Source of the DNA: Hygrocybe punicea
Lineage: Eukaryota > Basidiomycota > Agaricomycetes > Agaricales > Hygrophoraceae
DNA: 64,000 nt
Assembly (NCBI GenBank): GCA_963556145.1
Contig: OY744462.1
Span: 4,960,001-5,024,000 of the forward strand
Direction of reading: 5' to 3'
The notes under the pieces were generated by a model. That model was not told where the DNA came from, searched no databases, and saw only the letters and a program-made list of their open reading frames with translations. Shown here one piece after another: positions 33,683 through 44,168 of this stretch (position 1 is its first letter; each line of letters starts with the position of its first letter). The position numbers and the translations under genes were made by a program.

Positions 33683-34938
33683 ATGACCGACAAGCAGAAA
33701 TGTAAGTTTCAATCATTGCCAAGAGGAATCCGCTCATATCGTTGCAGCTATCGTGTCCTTGACTTTTGCTTCGGAGACGTGCAGCGCTGCACTGGCCTCA
33801 CTGTCCAAACCTCAACAGGTACCGCCTGCTGAACATCCACCTGAACTACACGTTCTCCGCCAAGATTTCGTCTCTCTGCTATCTGTGCTCCACAGTTCGA
33901 CCACCAAGCTCGCCTTAACACTCAAACCTTCATCGCCGGCTTACTCCGCTTCCCTTACACCGCTCAAAGATATCTCAACGCACACTTCTGCTCTTGTACA
34001 TTGCACCAGTTTATTTGATCCGGCCATTCATGGCGCTACTCTAATTCAGGAGATTATTTCTGTCTTGACGGATGTAATCGAGTCTATCAAGTCACTCTTG
34101 CAGACATTCTTGAGTCTTGAAGCAGAGCCATCAAGCCCACGGAAGACAGGAGAAGAATATCTGGTCAGGGTTGGATCCGTGCATGAGGTTATTGACAAGG
34201 CGCGTGGCTCAGACGGCATATCAATAGACAACATTGTTGCGGTGCGCAAGAAATGGACTGCGCACAAAGCGTCGCTCGAAGACGGAGTGAGGGAAGTAGG
34301 TGAGATGATCGAGGATGAGGAGGCTAATGTTTCTGGTAACTATGATGATAACAGTGGTTGGAATGAGCTTGGAATGCCCTCTGGGAGGAAGATGGAAAAA
34401 GAAGAACTGGAACGTACCAAAAAAGTGTGCCACATCCGTTTTCGTGGATCTTGAACCTTTTATTGTTGAACATTTATAGGTCCACACTGTCCTCCGTCTT
34501 ACTTCTTTACTCCATAAAAGGATTCTTCTTGATCTGTTGTCACCACTTTCCTCGGTGTCTCCGTCATCATCGAATTTGACGTTACCTCCCAATACCGCTC
34601 TCGATTTTCTTTTAGTCCAGTCATCTGTTCTGCTTGCTGCCTCCGACGATCTTGTGTCCACGCTGTACACGCCCCAAGATCGCCTACTTATCAATGCCGA
34701 ACTTCTAACCTTTGTTGCGGTGGTAGAGGTGTTTCAAAGTAAAGTTGGAGATTTTTTCCCAGAAACGACGGTAATGGAGGAGAAAATGGAGACCCTCTCG
34801 CTCACTGCTCCAAATACCAGTAACCCACGAGGAAAGAAAGATGTCAGGGCGTGGTTTGATACATGTTTTGAACAGATATACAAGACATCCAGGACGTTGG
34901 CATTTACTCTTACCGAGATGCAGGAAGCCAGCAATTGA
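33683..34938 (+). CDS. GCIP/cyclin-D1-binding-protein-1-like protein
   Basis: Three exons: a six-codon start (MTDKQK), a long exon to about 34428 and a last exon from about 34481. The protein is helical, acid-rich and about 370 residues. Recognisable family features are the segment HKASLEDGVREVGEMIEDEE, a Gly-Trp-(Asn/Asp)-Glu-Leu motif (SGWNELG), and MEKEELERTKKV leading into a C-terminal helical bundle with WFDTCFEQIYKTSRTL. Members of this family (PF13324) are helical-bundle proteins; the human member binds cyclin D1, but the fungal role is not established. Intact, convergent with no near neighbour on its right. Confidence 0.75.
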
Positions 34939-35879
34939 TTCCACCACAAAGAGCGCCCAACAGGCGCTACGTGGTATGTTTCCTTGGTATCAAGAACATA
35001 ATGTACGACCTACAATCATGCTTCAAAATAAAAATGAAATGGCGACGCCAGGTACAGATATATGGTGATGGGAGGCCAGGTGAGAAGATTGCGGAGGGAA
35101 GCTGAAGCAATGAAGCAATTCTCCGTTTTTGGGAAATTTGTTGCCAGAAGAGGGTATTCTACTAGATTATTTAATTCAAATATTTGTTGTTCCAACAAGA
35201 CATGTATATCCGTTTCAAAATTCAAGTTCACTCACATACGGGGATTCAGTGACGGTTTCATCAACGTGCATCTAACAATGCTCATGTTAAACATTGAACC
35301 ACCAATGAGATATAGTTCGAGTGATATGAGCATCACGGAACCATTAGTCAACCTCTTTCTACCGTCAACTCCATCAGGCTGTTAAGACTGGTGTTGCTCG
35401 TAACAACGGGGCCTGCAGGGTCGAAGGACAGATGTCAACCGTTTTACCGCATCACCAAGTTTTGAGCTGCCGGATACCTAAAGGATATGTGGTTGTGGCG
35501 GCCGCAAAACTCTTGTAGTGAGATTGCATGTGTCGTTGCACAGGATACTTGTAATGTGTGCAGCAGTTAGTATGCCGCCCAAGCTACGCTTCGGACTCAG
35601 AAATCTTGGTTGTGCAAACGAATTAATTTTCCTTCGGATCCATCCGAGTCATACCACGGTCCCTGTGGAACCAAAAGCCATGAGCCCCAGTGAAAAGTCC
35701 CTCGGCTGGTGCTGGGCAAGAAATGGTTGCAACGGGATTGATATGTCAGACGACTCTCCTCGTCTATGATCGATTCGTCAACTAGTTAAACGACGTTAGA
35801 AACTTACAATACTTTATGAAACTTTGAACCAAGGTTCTCACGCTGTGCCCATCAACTGAGATCTCCTACTTCCCTGCCT
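34939..35879. other. Intergenic region and probable left flank of the Tnp2 element
   Basis: No supported gene. Open frames at 35062-35385 (plus) and opposite on the minus strand are about 100 codons or less and have no domain. The left terminus of the Tnp2-type element should lie in this interval or just inside it; I searched by eye for CACTA-like terminal repeats and did not find a convincing pair with the right side. Confidence 0.4.
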
Positions 35880-36752
35880 ATGCCGTACTGTGACTGCCCA
35901 GCGCTCTGCAAAGGTGGAAGAGACGTCTCAGATAAGACCTACCGACAACATGCAAAATATCGGATGACTAGACTGTCCACAGCCTTCAACGAATTCATTG
36001 CCACTGAGACAACTGCTCGACTTCAGCGTTCTGATCAAGAATCTCAGGCCAAAACCGATTTTCGTTCGGTACAAAGGAGACGAGATGCTGCACGTACGGG
36101 ACAGGAGGATCAGGATCAGGTACAAATGGTGGAGGATGTGCGGGATGTTGATGATGTCCAACAGGAACAAGAACACTACGACGTGAGTATATATCGTGCT
36201 CAAATCTAAGCTAATTCTGACCCTCTGAATTACAGGATGATTTATATTTCGGCTACGATGACCATCTTTATGTACCACAAACCGATGACACGGAAATGAA
36301 TCCATCTCACCCAAATTCGCCCACAAGTGAACCCCCCAGATCACCACGGTGTGATCCAGACCATGTCTCTATACCTGGAGACTCTGCTCCACCTCTTCCC
36401 CCGCCCGTCTCTCGAATTGAAGATGTTCAAACAAGTCTCCATTTTATTGAGCATATCAAGGCGGCGAGACTTGAAGACTCTCAACTTGAGGCAGAAGATA
36501 TTGACCGTCTCCGTAACCCTACCCCCATACCTACCAATTTGCTTGAGGACCAATACCTCCGGCTCTCGCTTGACATTTTCCTCGCTTGTACAAATTCATC
36601 CCAGGATACGTATGAAGCCATCCGTTCTGCAATCACTCGCTGCTATCCCGAGTGCAAAATTCTCTCCTATGATCAAATAAAGCGTCGCATCAAACACATC
36701 ACTGGCATTGTGCCATTATATCATGACATGTGCATCAACACCTGCCTTGCGT

Positions 36753-36910
36753 TGGAGAGGTACCGAGGTACCTCTCCGGGGGCTCACGCAGGACTCGAGG
36801 TGGAAGTCGACTGGATAGGATAGGAATGGACTGACTACTACATCGGGAAGGCTACTAACTAGGTCAACCGTGGGAGCCTGGTCACGTGACTGGCAGGTCC
36901 CACTACTCCA
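36753..36910 (+). repeat. 5' LTR of the TRIM-like element
   Basis: 158 bp, TG...CA. It starts with a 22 nt perfect palindrome (36755-36776) and contains gtcacgtgac, a palindromic E-box-type site, near 36882-36891. Identical to the copy at 38539-38696. Confidence 0.88.
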
Positions 36911-37534
36911 AGTGCCCCTTTTCCTCATGGCGACGCCCTCGTCGCCAACTGCTACAGAAAAGAACACGAAACAAACAAAACTGACCAAAAAACTCTCAAG
37001 CCACAACTCCCAGTCCCTCAGAATGCCTCGAATCAAGGCCGGGGCCTTATATCGTGAAGCGGGAAGTCGTCCTCGCGCAGGGGGCGGTAGATGACCAGAC
37101 TATACAAGACTCTCCTCAAACTCAATACTCTTCGAATGCCTCCCTCGCAAGGGTTCGGGCTCACAACACAAGGCCAAAGATCCCTCGAATCGTCCTAGCA
37201 AGTACTTAGCGCAGTGTGAAGGTTCAGGTGGTCCAAAATATAACTGTATTGGCGGAGATCGGGTAAACGGGTGCATGAACGTAGTGTAGTGACGGCGTGT
37301 AGGTAGACTGTGATTGACATCCAGTATCGGGGGAACGGGGGACGAGGCTATAATAAAAGCTATAATACTGACGGGGCATAGGGTTGTACTTAACAAGGGC
37401 ATGGTATCCCGACGCGGAGGGGGTTGGCGTATCACGCGAAGAGATCGGGGTGGCTCGTCCAGGTCGAGAACGATGCCGCAGGGAGCTGAATGAGGGTTCG
37501 CGGGGCCAGGTAGGGTGTTAGGAACTGGCCGGGG

Positions 37535-38300
37535 GGTGGTGACGTGGCGCGCGGCGCGGGTGTCTGAAAACGACGGCGGGGGCTCGTTTGGCGCAATGGA
37601 GATGAACGGGGGGTCCTGGCCGGTGGAACGAGGGCACGGGTGGTCGAATTGCGACCAAAACGGCGGTGGGGGCTCGTTCGGGGCGTTAACGAGACGCAGG
37701 GTGTTCTGGGGGGTGGGCCGCGAGTTTGGTGAGTTGGTCTGGGCCGGTTGTGCTGGCAGAACGGGGCCGCGCGATGGTGACGTGGCGCGTGGCTTGGGTG
37801 TCCGAGAACGACGGTGGGGGCTCGTCTGGGGCAAACGGGGGGCAACGGGGGGCCCTGGTGGATGGAACGAGGGCGCGGGGGATTGAACGAACGTGGGTTG
37901 GGAACGGGACATACGAAAAGCGGGGGGTTGAGGGTGATGACGTGGCAGGCGCTTGGGCATCCGAAATGGATGGCGACGGGTTCGTTTGGGGCAGAACGGG
38001 GTGTTGGGTCGTCGAGCGTGCGTCCTGGGGCTTGGATGGATACGCGTGGGTTGGGGTACACGAAGAAGCGGGGGTCCAACGTTGGTGACGTGGCGGATCC
38101 GTGTGTAACCAAAAAGGTCTGCGACCGTGGATTCGGGGTGGCGTAGGGGAGCGCGCGGCTCCGGTACGTCAAACGGGGGTCCGTGGGGTCGGATGAGCCT
38201 GCCTGGGGCTAGGAATGACGAAAGAAAACAACAATGAAATGAAAAAACGGGGGGGTCGCAAATGTGACGTGGCCTGCCGCTTGGGTGTTGAGAAGGGTCG
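37535..38300 (+). repeat. Diverged tandem repeat array with TGACGTGGC motifs inside the LTR element
   Basis: Imperfect units of about 150-240 bp share the phrase TGACGTGGC, then gcttgggtgtcc-like sequence, gaacgacgg and gggggctcgt. TGACGTGGC occurs at 37540, 37778, 37938, 38086 and 38265. The array is G-rich on the plus strand. The core TGACGTGG matches the published bZIP site called UPRE/CRE-like; functional meaning here is inference. Confidence 0.7.
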
Positions 38301-38538
38301 CGGGCGTGTTTTTGGATCAACGCGGGGCAACGCGGGGCCCTATTGGGTTGGACATGTGCACCGGGGTAACTGGGTGTTGTACGGCCGTGAATGAAGAGAA
38401 GATGCGTGGCTGCGCGGCAGTGGGTGGTGAGGCCGTAAAGAATCGTCTCGCGAGAAAATCCAGCAAAGAAAGGCAAAAGAGGAGAAAATCCCAAAAAAGA
38501 AAGGCATCAGTGAGTCGAAGACACTCTCATCACCACGA

Positions 38539-38696
38539 TGGAGAGGTACCGAGGTACCTCTCCGGGGGCTCACGCAGGACTCGAGGTGGAAGTCGACTGG
38601 ATAGGATAGGAATGGACTGACTACTACATCGGGAAGGCTACTAACTAGGTCAACCGTGGGAGCCTGGTCACGTGACTGGCAGGTCCCACTACTCCA
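38539..38696 (+). repeat. 3' LTR of the TRIM-like element
   Basis: Second identical 158 bp copy, directly followed by the GCGT target duplication and by resumed transposase coding sequence. Confidence 0.88.
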
Positions 38697-41121
38697 GCGT
38701 TCACTGGCCCCTTCGAAAACCTCGATACCTGTCCCATCTGTAAAGAATCTCGCTATGAAAACAAGCCGCAAACCCATGACAACCATGGTGATGATGATGA
38801 TGACGCTGAGGAAGAAAGAGTACCCCGACGACAATTCTCTACACTACCACTCGGTCCACAGCTCCAGGCTGCATGGTGTAATCCAGCAAGTGCGGAGGCT
38901 ATGCGTTATCGTGAACGACAAACAAATCAAATTTTGGAGACCCTTCGCATCAATGGTGGTGCTCTCGATATCTACGATGATTTTTGCTGTGGTAGTGATT
39001 ATCTTCATGCCGTTCAAACCCAACAAATCCAGCCTGATGATACAGTGGTCCTCTTCTCCATCGATGGGGCGCAGCTATATCGAAACAAAAAGTCCGACTG
39101 TTGGATTTACATTTGGGTGATCCTGAACCTCGCACCTGATAAACGATATAAGGTCAAGCATGTCCTACCTGGCGGATTCATTGGGGGACCCAATAATCCA
39201 AAGCAACGGGATTCGTTCTTATACCCTGGTTTATATCATGTCTCGGCACTTCAACGTGAAGGTCTTGTCATCTGGGATGGTTCACATCAAGCTCGCCTCA
39301 CATCGAATGTGTTTGTCGCATTCATCACAGCTGACTGCGTTGGGTTAGCCGATATGATTGGATGGGTTGGTCATCATGGAAAGTTCGGGTGTCGATTCCA
39401 ATGTGGGCTCCCTGGTCGTCACAAGCCTGGTGGTCACGGCACTCACTATTATCCCGCTTTGATGAAACCTCACAATTACGATGCACCTGGCTGTGATCAC
39501 CCTGACATCGATATCAATAATCTCCCAACCGCATCCCCGCAGGTCTATCGTCAAAATCTCGAGCGTGTTATTCAGTCTCCTAATCAAACACAATACACAC
39601 TGCGACGGCGTGAATCTGGAATCTGCAAACCAAGTATTGTTGACGGCCTTTCACGTATACTCCCTATTCCTAGTTGCTTCCCTGGCGATGTGATGCACCA
39701 TACAGGTCTTAACATTCCTGATGTCAAGCTTGGTCTCTATCGTGGGACGATAGATTGTGACCGAACAGACGACAAGTCTACATGGGATTGGGCTACACTT
39801 CAGGGAGACAGATGGAAACAACACGGCCAGGCCGTTGCTGCTGCTGCGCAGTACATTCCTGGCCATTATGGTCGAACCCCTCGCAACCCTGCCGAGAAAA
39901 TATCCAGTGGATACAAAGCCTCAGAATTCCTCGTCTATATGTATGGCCTTGGCCCCGGTCTTTTCTATCGAATCTTGCCATTCCCCTATTGGCAACATTT
40001 TTGCAAGCTCGTTCGTGGTGTACGCCTGATGCTACAACGATCAATATCCAAGTCGGATCTTGTGATGGCCCATCAGTATCTTCTTGAATACACAGTCGAA
40101 TTTGAGGTTCTCTACTGTCAAAGACGAGCTGATCGACTACATTTTGTTCGCCAAAGCATTCATTGTCTCACTCATTTTGCACCCGAAACTCTCCGAGTTG
40201 GGCCACTGGCACTGTTAGCGCAATGGGTCATGGAGCGAACAATTGGCAATCTTGGCCTAGAGCTGCGCCAACCCTCCAATCCGTATGCCAACCTCGCCCA
40301 GCGTGGTCTTCTCTGTTCACAAACCAATGCACTCAAGGCTATGTTTCCTGATCTCGAACCTCCAAAACCGACAATCCCTCGTGGTTCTCTTGATATTGGT
40401 GACGGATACATTCTACTTCGAAAAAGAGATGCATCAGCCCATTCCGTCAGAGAATGTGAAGCAATCGCTATCCGGACATATCTTCACAGGACCTTTGGTG
40501 AATTGGCTCCTGCCCGATGGAATGGAACTATAGTAAGATGGGCGCGACTCAGTTTGCCCAATGGGCAAATTGCTAGGTCACTGTGGAACGAGGCTAATGT
40601 TAAACGAACACCTCGACGAACGAGAAACATCACAGTAGGCTGAATACCAGTTTGTCTCTCATGAATGTAGCTGACATTTACTGTTTAGTTTACAGTGGAG
40701 AATGTGATTCGGGTGGGAGAAGTCCAGTTTTACTTCAGCGTCTCAGTAGATGGGAATTGGAAAAGGGTTGCCCTGGTCTCACTGTTTGACCTTCCAGATC
40801 CTGACCTCTACAAAGCTTCGCATGGGGTGCTGTCTGTTAGCAAATACCGAGGCGACAACAACCTTGTGGTCATCGACATCAAGTTTATTCGGTCCAGCAT
40901 TTCTATGGTCCCCTTTCCACCTCCAGAGACCCCCACCGATGTCGATCATAATCGTTTCTTTTCGTATGAAGATCTGGGCTATGATGTTGCAGAAATGGAT
41001 ATCGATGTTGATTAATGTGTACAGAATAATGTATGTGTGCCTTGGTTGTCTACGAATATCTTGTGTTGTGAGTGAGCAAATATTGATAGACATACAGTCT
41101 GTTCTTTCCTCCCCCCCTCTC

Positions 41122-43460
41122 ATGTCGCTCAGACTCTTGTCACCCTTTCCCTTCGATCCTCCAACATCTTATTCAAATTCACTTGAAGTGCAAAGCCTAT
41201 CCTCTGAGAGCGAATCCAGCACACCCTTCACACCATACGCAAATCTCTCATGCTTCGTACCAGCAAATCAACACCACAACGGTCAGAATCATTCTGAATT
41301 TGTAAATTCCAATGCACTGGGATTATCAGGGTTATCTGGCCAATCAAGTTTATCGACTTGGAGTCCTCTCAACCGGAAATCAAATAATCATCTTTTATCA
41401 ATCGCATCGCACGAAAGCCTTCTGGCAGCTCCAAACCCAGCATATATGCAACAATGCCAACGAGTTTCTTCTCTTAGAAAAGAATTAGAGTTATTACAAG
41501 TCAAGTTTTCAACGTTAGAGTGCGTGATTATCTTTCCGCTTGCAATCTCTGATGCGTTTCTATCTCTATAGGCAAGCATATCAATTACTCGTACAGGCCA
41601 TACCACATGTACACGGACATTCCAATCCACCCGCAAATGCTACTGCCACCATTGCTATGTCAAACAGCCGCAATTTTCCTACTGTCACAACTTCCACTGT
41701 CCTGGACGAAGTAGACCATCCCAATGTCCGATGGTGGACAAAGATATCTTGGACAAATAGGGTTGATCAAGAGGATGGGATTTCAATTCAAGGTGACGAT
41801 GACGACGTGGCTGGCAAGAAGATCAAATCTACCGATTACCTTGAAGACGACCAAGGCATTCCTATCAGCGAGTCTGACCGTCGAGCATTGTATTCCCATG
41901 CCCAATTGATTTGGACCTCATTTGCGAGCGCTGGTAACCCTCCATCAGGTTTCAAGATGGCTGATATCCAGTATCTTACGCAATATCGCAATGAGATGGA
42001 GAAGGAGTTCCCCATTTTGCGACTCTGTTCTCGACACTGGAAAACCGACAACGTGTGGATCCTGAACTATCCATCTTGGCTACGTAATTGGGAGAAAAAA
42101 GTTCTGCGCAACAAGGAGAAGACTATGAAAACCGAGACCGAGACCCAAGAAAGTCAGAAGCGCAAATATTCTCATGACGAAAATGTAGTTGCTCACAAGA
42201 AGCAGAGGTTACATGGTAAGACAACTCACCATGCGAATAATGTTGGCAAGGGTAGTGAGGGTGATGCCAACAAGAGTACCGGCAAGATCATAGTGGTAAG
42301 AATATTAATTCATTGTCTGCGTCAAACTCAAAATGTCTGGTTGCAGCCATTAAATCCACTGTTAGTAGCAACCAACGACTCATGGGATTGACATTATAGA
42401 GGTTGTACTGACATTGTTCGACGACTAGCACTGCTGTACAGATCATGCCCATCACATCGACGAACACGGCCATATCTATATCCGCACCCTTGCCAGTCAT
42501 TCCCGTCGCATCAATGAGCAATTCTACGCCAACGCAAATCACACCCATTGCGTCGACGAACACGGCCATATCCGCACCCTTGCCAGTCATTCCCGTCGCA
42601 TCAATGAGCAATTCTTCGCCAACGCAAATCACACCCATTGCGTCGACGAACACGGCCATATCCGCACCCTTGCCAGTCATTTCCGTCGCATCAATGAGCG
42701 ATTCTACACTTACGCCAACGCAAATCACGCCCATTGTGTCGACAAACACAGCCGTATCCACACCCTTGCCAGTCATTCCCGTCGCATCAACGAGCAATTC
42801 TACGCCAACGCAAATCATGCCCATCACATTGACGAACACGGCCATATCCGCAGCCTTGCAAGCCATCCCCGTCGCGTCAACTGACACACCTGAAACCTCT
42901 TTCACTGGTATGGTATATTTTTCGTCCCTGTACCGCATTAACAGACTCTCTTGCTGTCACTGGGACAGAAACCAGCCCCATTGCCTCAACAGCGCTACAC
43001 GAGATTGTTACAGGTGACACGGCGACTTCGTTATCAGTAACATCATAAAAAAGCAAGCGAAAGACACCTTTCAAACGTGTGGCCATGCCTGCATCAGAGA
43101 AGATCTTCGAAGCTCCGACAGGCAATACAGCAAGGTAAGTTGCTCAATTCTATCTAGCAAATACTACTTTGCTATGTTCACTATCGTCGTAGGGCTATCT
43201 GTGGTCGTGAATGGAAGAGCCATAACCCGAGTCAAACATTGGGTGATTTCAATCTTCATTTCAAGAGCTTGTCACCTCAGGCACTTCAGGTACGTTTCTC
43301 CGAATCATTTCTTCCACTGTCCGATCTCACGGGTCTTGGCATAGCATTTTAAAGATGAGGAAAAGGCACTTGTGAGTAATTCTGATATCCGGCTGTGTTA
43401 ACAGACTGACTGTGCAATTTTTTGCAGAAAAAACTAAAGAAAAACGCAGCTTCAACTTAG
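41122..43460 (+). CDS. Partner gene of the Tnp2-type element, nuclear-like protein
   Basis: Multi-exon gene immediately downstream of and co-oriented with the transposase. Exon 1 (MSLRLLSPFPFD) is Ser/Pro-rich and ends in a short coiled coil. Exon 2 contains a Trp-rich block (WKTDNVWILNYPSWLRNWEK) followed by basic, NLS-like sequence (SQKRKYSHDENVV, HKKQRLHGK). A minisatellite-encoded Thr/Pro/Ile-rich region follows, then EKIFEAPTGNTARAICGREW and a Lys-rich end. An apparent stop at 43044 lies inside a proposed intron (43014-43097) whose removal joins phases correctly. CACTA-type elements often carry a second gene whose product binds element ends; that role is only a hypothesis here. No named domain recognised. 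Confidence 0.6.
42446..42870 (+). repeat. Coding minisatellite in the transposon partner gene
   Basis: About five tandem units of 84-93 bp with the recurring phrase cgtcgacgaacacggccata, then tccgcacccttgccagtcat and tcccgtcgcatcaa. Each unit encodes variants of PIASTNTAISAPLPVIPVAS with a spacer such as MSNSTPTQI. Unit length stays a multiple of three, so the frame is kept. Confidence 0.85.
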
Positions 43461-43935
43461 ATTGATCACAGAAGGTATGTTTTCAGTCGTGTCGGCTCTT
43501 CCTACTACTACTTACATCATTCTTTCGGGCTATGATACAGGAGACAGCACACCATCGCATGCGATCGATCATGTACACTAGTCACGGCAATTCTGGGGGC
43601 TTGGAGAACAAGGACAGGGAGAGAAAACGAGGAGAAGAGGGGGCAAATGAGGGGGAGACAAGGAACGGGGGCAAACGGGGGCAAACGGGGCAGAACGAGG
43701 AGAAACGAAGACACCAGATCGGACCCAATACCACCATTATACACTATATGTCACTCGTTTGCAATCAATACAACCATTCTACATTATGCTCACTTAAGAG
43801 AAGGCCGGGACACAAGGAAACATTGCCAGGTTCGACTGGGAACGGCTACATTATGCTCTGAAAATTTTCACTCGAGGTTGACCTTTTACAGCATCTCCTA
43901 AACTTTTCAGAAATGCTATACGGTAAAAAGACGAG
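43461..43935. other. Right flank of the Tnp2 element, no supported gene
   Basis: Contains a purine-rich stretch near 43600-43700 with repeated gggggcaaac, and only small open frames. The right end of the transposon probably lies here. No terminal repeat matching the left flank was recognised by eye. Confidence 0.4.
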
Positions 43936-43941
43936 CCATAC

Positions 43942-44157
43942 ATGCTGTCTACGGCTATGCAGGTCCCCGCCGCTCACGCCCTTTCCCAGCCGAGGGACTT
44001 TTCACTGGGCATGAGCCACGGCAGAGAATCGCGACTTCATGAATTCGGCGATATGACTATTCAAAGTCCCAGTGTGATTGACTTTACCTCAGATAATACT
44101 GTATCAACGGCGCCCGTGCGTCAAACGGTTGGGGTTAAAGGCAGAGTAACGCAATAG
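43942..44157 (+). CDS. Short orphan coding exon or small gene
   Basis: The open frame from ATG 43942 (MLSTAMQVPAAHALSQPRD) to a stop at 44157 has coding-like composition (71 codons). A good 3' splice site (gctatgcag) falls at 43968, after which the frame reads VPAAHALSQPRDFSLGMSHG to the stop; a possible micro-exon ending tatacg precedes it. It could be a small protein, or the last exon of a gene whose 5' part was separated by the transposon. Its stop lies 11 bp from the converging gene at 44169. No family recognised. Confidence 0.4.
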   Translation: MLSTAMQVPAAHALSQPRDFSLGMSHGRESRLHEFGDMTIQSPSVIDFTSDNTVSTAPVRQTVGVKGRVTQ

Positions 44158-44168
44158 ATTAACGTCAT

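Larger units (their letters stand above)
36753..38696. mobile_element. TRIM-like non-autonomous LTR element nested in the transposase gene
   Basis: Two direct repeats of 158 bp, identical base for base as read, bound a 1628 bp interior. Each repeat begins TG and ends CA, with the short inverted termini TGGAG/CTCCA. Outside them the host sequence GCGT is duplicated (36749-36752 and 38697-38700), as expected of integrase insertion. The interior has no gag or pol: the plus strand encodes nothing recognisable, and the minus strand has a long Pro/Arg-rich open frame caused by GC-rich repeats. No clear tRNA primer site follows LTR1 and no good polypurine tract precedes LTR2, so the reverse-transcription mechanism is unproven. 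Identical repeats indicate very recent insertion. Confidence 0.82.
35880..41015 (+). pseudogene. Tnp2-type transposase gene, split by an LTR element
   Basis: Starts MPYCDCPALCKGG with a short intron after the first exon, then runs to HDMCINTC at 36752, where the LTR element interrupts it. It resumes at 38701 in the same frame with TGPFENLDTCPICK. From there a long exon carries words typical of basidiomycete Tnp2 transposases: VVLFSIDGAQLYRNKKSD, CWIYIWVILNLAPD, LPGGFIGGPNNPK, FLYPGLYHVSALQREGL, WDGSHQ, GWVGHHGKFGCR, CGLPGRHKPGG. A last exon after an intron near 40640 ends at 41015 in an acidic tail. Apart from the insertion I see no stop or frameshift. CACTA/EnSpm-type elements use such enzymes; TIRs for this copy were not located. 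Confidence 0.82.

Noticed and set aside
43044..43046. In-frame TAA in the transposon partner gene, first read as a disabling mutation
   Set aside because: A GT-AG intron at 43014-43097 removes it and joins phase 1 to phase 1, leading into a well-formed continuation (EKIFEAPTGN).
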